DNA from: Prasinococcaceae sp. CCMP 1430
Taxonomy: Eukaryota > Prasinodermophyta > Palmophyllophyceae > Prasinococcales > Prasinococcaceae
Assembly: GCA_013416795.1 (NCBI GenBank)
Contig: RQSC01000053.1
Coordinates: forward strand, 72,473-95,736
DNA length: 23,264 bases
Direction of reading: 5' to 3'
The notes under the pieces are model-generated. The model searched no databases. It saw only the letters and a list, made by a program, of their open reading frames with translations, and was not told the DNA's origin. Below, piece by piece: positions 1-6,675 of this stretch; the first letter of the stretch is position 1, and each line of letters begins with the position of its first letter. The position numbers and the translations under genes were made by a program.

Positions 1-671
1 CGCCGCGGCCGCGCGGTGTCAGCGCGCGCCCCCAGCGGCCGCAGCAACCGATCGCCCGAGCGATCGGCCCGCGCGATCGCCCCGCGATGCGCCCCTGGAG
101 GGGAGGAAGGGGGGCGGGGGGGGACGCACCTCTCGCGCCGCGCGCGCTGTGGCAGCGGCCGCGCGCGCGCGCGCCCGGCCGCAGATCACCCACGGGAGAG
201 TAATTGACACATCAGAATGCATTCAAAATTGAAAAGCGCTATCGATGGCGTGTTTTCCCGTTCTCCCGAACTTCTCCGTCGCTCCACGTGTCTGGCGGAA
301 GCGAGGTTCGCTCGGCGACGACGCCTTCCCAATTGCTTTCTGCATGTTTTGAATACATTCATTGTCATATAAAACTGCATAATTACGCATTTCGTCAGAT
401 CGTAAACGGGCAAATTTAATCGCTTCGCGCTGGTTGAGAGAGGGCATGCGAGTGGTGCCACTGCACGCGCGCGCGCGCGCCCTGGGCCCGCCGCCGCCCC
501 CGCCCTCGCGCGGAAGCAGACACCAGGCGGCAGCGACAGTTCCGCCTCGGCCGCGCCAAGGAGACCCGGGCGAGCCTTCGCGGGAGCGCGGCCCTGGCCT
601 CGGCAGTCGGCACCAAATACTGGGCCAACAGCAGCGATTTTTTGTGCGTCGCAGAGAAATACGACAGCGAC
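1..671. other. 5' spacer upstream of the ankyrin ORF
   Basis: No gene is supported here. Bases 1-190 are very GC-rich, with CGATCG palindromes near 49-75 and a (GC)n tract near 160-178. Bases 200-430 form an AT-rich island with a perfect GAATGCATTC palindrome at 215-224 and a TATAAAA word at 368-374. A second (GC)n tract lies at 467-480. The frame of the downstream ankyrin ORF is open back to at least about 520 but has no ATG, so an upstream exon of that gene may end here. I could not identify it. Confidence 0.5.
368..374 (+). promoter_or_regulatory. TATA-like word in AT-rich island
   Basis: The word TATAAAA lies in an AT-rich island about 300 bases upstream of the ankyrin ATG. Its position would suit a plus-strand core promoter. 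In such AT-rich DNA the word can arise by chance, and no transcription start is visible, so this is only a candidate. Confidence 0.2.
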
Positions 672-1202
672 ATGGACGGCACTGGCGCGAACGGCGCGGC
701 GAGGGCGGAGAGCGCGCGGCAGGCGCTCCTTCTCGTTGCGCAGACGCTGGGCACCAATGCTGCGGATGTGCGCGCGGCGCGGGAGGAGCGCGACGCGGCG
801 CGGTCCGCCACGAATAGCGCCGTTGGTTGGCTGGTCGAGTGGTTGCTGTCAAAGGACACTCGTGATTTTTGGACGCTCGTCATATATGCAGCAGACCAGG
901 GGCAGACAGAGGTTCTCAAGTGCGCGATTCAGATCAGCTCTACTATCTATGATGACGGGCTAACGATGACTAACGTCGTCGGGTTTGATAAGGACGCGCT
1001 CGGGCGTGTCTCGGTGGTGGCTGCAATCTGTGGACGCGTCGACTGTCTCCAGCTCCTGCTGACGGCGGGCGCCAATGTCAAACCTTCTGATCACGTGGTG
1101 CAATCTCTACTTTCTGAGGCAACTTCGATGGGCAATACCGATTGCGTGCGACTTTTGCTCGATGCTGGCATAGATGTGAGGGATCCGCCCCACGCACCCT
1201 GA
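672..1202 (+). CDS. Short ankyrin-repeat protein (possibly partial)
   Basis: The 176-residue frame starts at the first in-frame ATG. Ankyrin-type helical pairs are visible around residues 70-92, 113-139 and 143-170. Two of them end in the LLLxAGxxV signature (LLLTAGANV and LLLDAGIDV). Such repeats normally bind other proteins, and no catalytic domain is attached. The frame stops just after a third repeat, and GTGAGG at 1176, a good splice donor, sits where that repeat would continue. The protein may therefore run into an unseen exon. The coding-like frame also extends upstream of the ATG. Codons are much less G/C-ending than in neighbouring genes. The ankyrin call is firm; the gene ends are not. 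Confidence 0.6.
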   Translation: MDGTGANGAARAESARQALLLVAQTLGTNAADVRAAREERDAARSATNSAVGWLVEWLLSKDTRDFWTLVIYAADQGQTEVLKCAIQISSTIYDDGLTMTNVVGFDKDALGRVSVVAAICGRVDCLQLLLTAGANVKPSDHVVQSLLSEATSMGNTDCVRLLLDAGIDVRDPPHAP

Positions 1203-1501
1203 CTTCATGCCTTCAAGTTGCGGTCGGCGTCCTTCTAGCGCGCGCGCCCGCGCGCGGCGCGCGCCGAGTGGCGCGCCCGCCCGCGCGCGCGTTCGCATTT
1301 ACGGTACGACATCGAAACCCTAACGTCCTCCCCCGTCGCCGCGCCGGCGCGATGCGCGAACGCGTTGCGACCCGCGTTCGCGCGGACCCTTTTCGGCCGA
1401 GGCGGATTCGGATTCGAAACCCGCGCGCGGGCGGGGGAAAGGGAAAGAGCCCGTGTCTCCCCCCCAAAAACGAAACCGCAGCTGAAATGATACATCATAT
1501 T

Positions 1502-1521
1502 GTACCATCACGGGATGGTAC
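1502..1521. repeat. Perfect 8-bp inverted repeat with 4-base loop
   Basis: GTACCATC and GATGGTAC flank the loop ACGG. The arms pair perfectly. It lies in the AT-rich island between the ankyrin ORF and kinesin, so it could be a hairpin or a dimeric protein-binding site. Confidence 0.75.
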
Positions 1522-1860
1522 GTACATCAGGTTGAAGTTTTTTGTCTTTGATGCATTCATTGACTTTTCCCCCAAGTGTCGGAAGAACCCCTGACTCCCT
1601 CCAAAAATTTTGTTGCTGTAGTACTACCAATTGGTATGTGTTTTCACTCACTTACCCCCTAAGTGTTCCTTCAGTGTTTTGACACATCTATTCAAAGACA
1701 CCACTTTTCAAAACGCCATCAAATGCAAATGTTGACGTCGGTTTTAGGGAAAGGCCCCAGCAAAGTCGGACCTTTGGGAGACGGAAACGGCGCCGCGCGA
1801 TCGCGTCGCGATCGAGGCCGAGGCGTGCGGCACACGGGGCGCGCGGGGCGGGGCGGGCTC

Positions 1861-1885
1861 CCCCACCCCACCCCACCCCACCCCA
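1861..1885. repeat. (CCCCA)5 tandem repeat, G-quadruplex-prone on minus strand
   Basis: Five uninterrupted CCCCA units lie about 170 bases upstream of the kinesin ATG. The minus strand, which is the template for kinesin, reads (TGGGG)5 and could fold into a G-quadruplex. More C-runs follow to about 1910. Confidence 0.85.
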
Positions 1886-2051
1886 ACGCACCCAAACCCG
1901 CCCCCCCCTCTCGCTGTGCTCCGTCCAGCCCTGTCGTCCCCCCTTGATCAGCCGCGCGCGCGCGCGCGGGGATCGCGGCGGCGGCCGCGGCGGCGCACTC
2001 GCGGGTGTGCGCGGGCGCGCGTGCAGGGGGGGTGGGGTGCGTGGAGACGGC

Positions 2052-4403
2052 ATGTTCCTCAGGGAACTCGCGCGCATCCGCGGCGAGGAGGTCAAGCGAG
2101 AGGCGCCGGAGGTGTATCGTGGTGGTGGCGGCGCCAACGGGGCTGCCGCCGCTCCGCCGTCACCTGGGGCGGACGCCGCGCCCGAGGCTGCTCGCACGCT
2201 GCCCGCGCAAACGACGCCAGCGAGCCCCAACGGCGCCGCGACGCCCACCAACGGCGCTCTTTCGCGCTTTAACGGCCTCGACACCCGCTCGCCGCCCGAG
2301 GAGCCGCTGGTGGTGAGCTCTCCCGATGCGACGCACGTCGCATCGATTGCGACCGCGGGCGCGAGCGCGAGCGCCACAGGAAAGAACGTGGTCGTCGCCG
2401 TGCGCGTGCGCCCGCTGAGCGCTACCGAGGCCAAAGCTGGAGCGCGCATCGCTGTTCGATGCGACGGCCGGCGCGTGAGCGTCGAAGGCGGCGTCGGCGG
2501 CGAGCACAGCGGTTCGCCAGGCGGTGGGCGCGCAACGCCGGGCGCCCCGCCTGTGAGCTTCGCATACGACGTCGTGCAGGATGACGAGGCCAACCTGTCT
2601 CGCGGTATGGGTGCAGGAGACATGCAACGGTCCATGTACGAGGCGGTGGCCGTGCCGGCCATCACCGAGCTCATGGAAGGGTACAACACCACCATTCTCG
2701 CCTACGGCCAGACTGGCTCAGGCAAGACGCATACCATGCTCTCTTCCGAAGATGAGGTCGGGGCTGAGGGCCAGGTGCGTCACGCGAGCGCGATTCAACT
2801 GCGGTGGCGCACGCGCGCGCTCAAGCGAAAGGGGCGCTCCCGGCGTTCTCGCGCGCCCGATAGGCGAATCCATGCGGGGTGCTGACTATAGCTCGCGGCA
2901 CTGGTCCGCTCGGCGCAAAATCATCGCTAGGGCTTGATCCCGCGCATGGCTGCGGGCCTCTTCGAGCGCATCGCCGCCAGCGGTGAGCTGCTGTCTGAGG
3001 ACCAGACGGTCGAGGTGTCCATGCTGGAAATTTACCAAGAGCGCGTGGCGGACTTGCTCGCGGGTGCTGTGAGGCGTGGCGCGCCACCCGCGGGTGTGTC
3101 GCTCGCGGCTGGGAGTCCGCACTCAACCGTATGGGCGCAGATTGATACCGCTGGCCGCAGGTCGAACCTCGCGCGCGCGCGCGCGCGGAGCGCCTCTTCG
3201 AAGCTCGCCTTCAGTCAGGCGAGCGATGGCGCTCGCGCGCGCGCGCAGCCGGCGCTCGCCGTACGCGAGCACCCGCGGCACGGCCCGTCCGTCGAAGGTC
3301 TTGTGCACGTGCGTGTGCGCAGCGCGAGAGAGCTGCTGGCAGCGCTGGAGCTGGGCACCGCCGAGCGCACGACCTCGTACACTGCCATGAATGACCGCTC
3401 GTCGCGGTCGCACGCGGTGTTCACCATCACGCTGCGAAGGTCCGTGCTCGAGACTGGAGCAGGCTCCGTTCTGGGCCCCAACGGCCGTCCCTTCGAGGCG
3501 GAGCGCGTCGCCCGCTGCTCACTGGTCGACCTGGCCGGCAGCGAGCGCCAAGATCGGTCGGGAGCGACGGGTGCGAAGCTACGCGAGAGCTCCATGATCA
3601 ACCGCTCACTCACGCTGCTCAACGACGTGATCGTGCACCTGAGCAGGGACCCGAACAAGGACTCGAGATTCGTGCCTTACCGCAACTCGGTCCTCACATG
3701 GCTGCTCAAGGAGTCGCTCGGTGGAAACGCCAAGACGGTCATGGTCGCGACGGTGTCGCCCTGCGCGGCTCACGTGCGCGAGACGGTCTCGACCCTGCGC
3801 TACGCCGCCCGCGCCAAAGGCATTCGCAACTCCCCAGAGGTCAACGAGGACCCGCGCCAAGCACGCATACGCCAGCTCGAGGATGAGGTGCGCGGTTTGC
3901 GCAAGGAGGTGCGCCGACTCAAGACAGCGCACGGGGAGGGGCACGAGAAACACCCTCATCAGAATGGCGGCAGTAGCCCTGCGAGCGATGGGCCGCTGCT
4001 CGTTGGCCGCATGGCGGCACTCGAGGAGCGCATGAAGCGGCTTGCGGTCATGGAAGCGAACGTGCGCAAGGCGCGCACGTGGGCGTTCCTCCTTTGGCAG
4101 GAGGTGAGCTCGAAGGGCTTCGTCGACTCGGAGAGCGTTCTGGCCTTCATTGACGACGTCGAGGAGGACGACGCTGCCATGCCCACGTCCGGCAGCGGTA
4201 GCGGTAGTCCCGGGGAGGGCGAGAACGGGGAGGTCAGCGCCGATGAGTTCGCCGCCAAGCGCGCAGAGGAACGCCGAGCGCGGCGTCGCGCGCGCCGCCG
4301 ACAGCGCTTCCGAAACGTGGTGAATGGCGGGCTGCGCTATGGCAACCAGCAGGCAATCGCTGCGCTCCTGGACGAAGGCGGCAAGGGGCATCACTCGTCG
4401 TGA
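2052..4403 (+). CDS. Kinesin motor protein, kinesin-3-like, 3 exons
   Basis: An ATP-driven microtubule motor. Exons 2052-2774, 2931-3068 and 3249-4403 join in frame (671 aa). Introns are GTGCGT...TAG (156 bases) and GTGAGG...CAG (180 bases). The first 100 residues are low complexity. The P-loop GQTGSGKT is at 219-226, the exon 1/2 join restores GLIPRM, switch I NDRSSRSH is at 335-342 and switch II DLAGSE at 381-386. All key nucleotide-binding motifs are intact. Kinesin-3 affinity comes from VREHP, the PYRNSVLTWLLKESLGGN segment and a neck beginning VNEDPRQARIRQLEDEV. A short coiled coil follows, then an acidic linker and an Arg-rich patch. No FHA, PH or other cargo domain is present, so the tail is short for kinesin-3. 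The start is the only ATG before the motor in this frame. Confidence 0.92.
3069..3248 (+). other. Kinesin intron 2: 180 bases, stop-free, in frame
   Basis: Donor GTGAGG and acceptor GCGCAG are both phase 0. Removing the segment joins the DLLAGA end to PALAVREHP, as expected for a kinesin. The intron is a multiple of three with no in-frame stop and contains two (GC)n tracts, one running up to the acceptor. Confidence 0.75.
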
Positions 4404-4640
4404 GTATATAAAAAATGGCATTCTTTCCAAAGCACGTGCACGCCCTCTCACGCAAGCAGCCAAGGACGCTCTCGGCAAGAGCACGCGCGCGCGTCGCGAC
4501 AGGTGCGTCGACGACCGTGGCACGCAGCGTGCCTCCCCGCCCCGCCCATATTCCTCAGGCCCCTAGGATTCCGTCCAGAGATTTCCTCGCAGCCACGCAG
4601 TACAGCGACACGTCTGCGCTCACCGCCAACTGCGCGACTG

Positions 4641-5150
4641 TCATTGCGTTTTGCGGCTCTCGACCGGAGTTTCCGACGTGCTCGTCGTGGGCAGCTCGCG
4701 AGGCGCAGCGACGACGCCAGCGATGGCGACGACGAATCGCAGCGTGTGCAGGCACAGCGCGGTCGTCTCAGTCGCGCGTATGGGCTCGTCGACGTCGTCC
4801 AGCAGACGCGAGAGCGCCGCGAGCATCAGCGCCGCAGCTGCGAACGACCCCAGCTTCAGCGCAGAGAGATGTTTCTTCGGCTTTCCGATGCGCAGCGCGA
4901 ACAGGGCAGCGAGCGTGAGCTCCACGAGCCCGAGCGAGCGGCACACGTGCAGCAGCAGCTCCTCAGCGCGCGTTCCCCCGTCGAATTTCAGGCCCGCGCC
5001 CGTGCCGCCGCCCCCGCCCTGCTCCTCCAGCCACGCAAACATGAAGGCGGGGCACAGCACGAGCAAGCAGCCGTGCGCGGAAGCGAGCAGAGCCTGCAGC
5101 ATGAGCGAAAGCAGCGCGACCGGATGGTGCACGCGCTTCGCCTTTGCCAT
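4641..5150 (-). CDS. Small multi-pass membrane protein, unknown
   Basis: The frame is open upstream, but the first in-frame ATG is at 5150, giving 169 aa. Hydrophobic segments lie at about 11-40 (containing CLLVLCPAFMFAW), 72-86, 99-114 and 135-149, so three or four membrane passes are likely. A glycine-rich loop (44-53) follows the first. The C-terminus is Ser/Thr-rich and ends in basic residues. The N-terminus MAKAKR is basic and has no classical signal peptide. I do not recognise a family. It converges on the kinesin gene (237 bases between stops) and diverges from the 6002 membrane protein. Coding status rests on the long hydrophobic pattern and ATG placement. Confidence 0.6.
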   Translation of the reverse strand: MAKAKRVHHPVALLSLMLQALLASAHGCLLVLCPAFMFAWLEEQGGGGGTGAGLKFDGGTRAEELLLHVCRSLGLVELTLAALFALRIGKPKKHLSALKLGSFAAAALMLAALSRLLDDVDEPIRATETTALCLHTLRFVVAIAGVVAAPRELPTTSTSETPVESRKTQ

Positions 5151-5546
5151 CGCTGGCGGCCGGCGGTCGGTGGTCGGCGCCGCTCGGCGCCGCTCGGCGC
5201 TGCCGCCGCAGCGGCCCCTGCCCCCACAGGGGGGGGCGTCCCTCTGCCGTGCCGGCGGCCGCCGCCGTCCCTTTCGCGCCCACGAACGCGCGCGCGCTTT
5301 CGGGCGCTCTGTGCCGCCTCCGCTGCTCCGCAGGCGCCCCTGCCGCCGGTCCTCGGGGCGGCAGAGGTCGCGGTCGGCGGCCGAGGGGGGCTGGCCGCTG
5401 GCGGTGCGCGCGCGACCCCGCCCCTCCTCGCCGCGCGCGCGCTGTGGCTGTGGCAGCACGCCCGCCCCCAGCGCGCACGCGCCCGCCCGCGCGCGCAGCT
5501 TTTTTTCAAATTGCGTCAAATGTACGATGTGGAATACCATCCGCGC

Positions 5547-5567
5547 TTCGCGGAAGACGTCCGCGAA
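5547..5567. repeat. Perfect 8-bp inverted repeat with 5-base loop
   Basis: TTCGCGGA and TCCGCGAA flank the loop AGACG in the centre of the divergent spacer. The arms resemble E2F-like sites (TCCGCGAA), so it may be a protein-binding site rather than a structured RNA. Confidence 0.7.
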
Positions 5568-5927
5568 AGCGGCGCTTCCCGTTTCCGCGTTCGCGCGTTC
5601 GCTCAGACCTCCTTCCAAGAGTCAGAGAGAATCTTGTTCGCTTGCGACGGTTCGGATATCATGACAAAAATGTGAGATAATGTACTCACGGGCGATCTTC
5701 CAAATGTGGTTGTGATGGCGCCGCGCGAGCCTCGCGCGTTTAGATTCTTTGAGCTGTTTTCTTTGCGGATATCAAAACGCAGGCGATTCGGTTGAAACCC
5801 GCAACCGTCGGGGGAACGGGGCGCGAGCGCGCGCGCGGGTGCTGTACCAACGAAGCGCGCAGGGGGAGCCCTGCATTGGCGGGGGTGGGCGGCCCGGGGG
5901 GCGGCAGCGGCAGCAGGGGCAGCGGCC

Positions 5928-5951
5928 GGGGGGGCGGGGGCGGGGGCGGGG
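5928..5951 (+). repeat. Dense G-runs (G7-C-G5-C-G5-C-G4), G-quadruplex motif
   Basis: Four consecutive G-runs separated by single cytosines end 50 bases before the ATG at 6002 on the same strand. If transcribed they would lie in the 5' UTR as a strong RNA G-quadruplex candidate. The reading frame also passes through here without a stop but has no ATG. Confidence 0.85.
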
Positions 5952-6001
5952 ACAGGGACGGTAGCGGCGGCGCATGGGATGGGGGGGGGCACCCGGCCCC
6001 G

Positions 6002-6493
6002 ATGGAGCGTGCAAATGCGGTGGGCTTGCTATTGGGAGCGGCGTTGGCTCTCGTCGACCTCGTGGGTGCAACCATCTTGCTCGACAAGATGCCATTCGCC
6101 CCGAAGCGCGTGTCTGCGCGGGTGACCTCGAGGACAAACGCCATGCTCGATCCGGTGCTCAAAGGGTCGAGAAACAACTTGGTGGCCAGCCTCGTCGTGG
6201 CGTTCTTCGTCGTGCCCTTTTTGGCAGTCTTGTTTGTGCCCGTTGCGATCACTGTGGAGCTCGGCGCGATCCTCCTCGAGGCTGCTGCCGCCCTCGCCGC
6301 CGTCCTCGCAGGCGGCACACTGCTCACGCTGCTCTTCGGAGGCGGGCTGCCCACCCTCGGGGGTGCGCTCGCAGAAGCGGCACGGCTGCTGCGCCGCGCA
6401 TCGCGCGCGACGCTGTGCGGCACCCTCCTCAGGCGCCTGTTCAGGGGCGGCAGCCGCGGCCGCGGCGCGCCCCCCGGGGCGCCGGCCGACTGA
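6002..6493 (+). CDS. Small hydrophobic membrane protein, unknown
   Basis: 163 aa from the first in-frame ATG (MERANAVGLLLG). The frame is open back to about 5792 but would encode glycine-rich low complexity with no ATG, so 6002 is chosen. ATGs at 5974 and 5979 are out of frame. Hydrophobic segments lie at about 6-27, 60-85 and 86-113. A basic stretch (35-60, with two arginines and lysines) sits between the first two. The tail is basic (RRASRA, RRLFRGGSRGRG) and probably cytosolic or matrix-facing. I recognise no family. It shares its upstream spacer with the divergent gene ending at 5150 and converges on the MscS-like gene, with 182 bases between stops. Confidence 0.6.
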   Translation: MERANAVGLLLGAALALVDLVGATILLDKMPFAPKRVSARVTSRTNAMLDPVLKGSRNNLVASLVVAFFVVPFLAVLFVPVAITVELGAILLEAAAALAAVLAGGTLLTLLFGGGLPTLGGALAEAARLLRRASRATLCGTLLRRLFRGGSRGRGAPPGAPAD

Positions 6494-6675
6494 GGGGCGG
6501 GCGCACGCCTCAGCCGCTGGCCTCAGCTTCCCATTGTGGAGGGTTAAGGGTTTAGAAAATAAGTCAAACCTACGTTGTATATTGAACCCAAACTCATAAG
6601 TCACAGGAATTTGTCGCTGGTAGCGTGCACCGAAGTCGTGCACTCCTCCTTGCCGTCGCTCGCGGGTGCGCCCAC

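Larger units (their letters stand above)
1203..2051. other. Spacer with AT-rich island upstream of kinesin
   Basis: No gene is supported. Bases 1240-1440 are GC-rich with a (GC)n tract. Bases 1480-1740 form an AT-rich island, probably including the kinesin promoter. It contains an inverted repeat at 1502-1521, the palindrome GTAGTACTAC at 1618-1627, the overlapping palindrome TACCAATTGGTA at 1625-1636, and the word TTGACACATC at 1679-1688. A (CCCCA)5 repeat follows at 1861-1885 and a (GC)n tract at 1951-1968. Confidence 0.6.
5151..6001. other. Divergent spacer between two membrane-protein genes
   Basis: No gene is supported. Next to the minus-strand start lies a tandem CGGCGCCGCT duplication (about 5175-5195). 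The centre (5505-5800) is AT-richer, with TCAAATG at 5516-5522, a hairpin at 5547-5567 and TTTCCGCG at 5582-5589. The right end has long G-runs (5928-5951). A bidirectional promoter in the AT-rich centre is the simplest reading. Confidence 0.55.

Noticed and set aside
1688-2695. 335-codon minus-strand frame
   Set aside because: Antisense shadow of kinesin exon 1 and its leader; Pro/Ala/Arg-rich with no domain, in GC-rich DNA where stops are rare.
4403-4420. TATAAAAAA at the kinesin stop as a promoter
   Set aside because: It lies between convergent genes and is better explained as 3'-UTR A/T-rich sequence.
3606-4523. 305-codon minus-strand frame
   Set aside because: Antisense of kinesin exon 3, whose motor motifs are unmistakable; His/Arg/Ala-rich without pattern.
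6541-6555. Telomere-like GGGTTAAGGGTTTAG
   Set aside because: Only two imperfect units between convergent gene ends; too short to call an interstitial telomere repeat.
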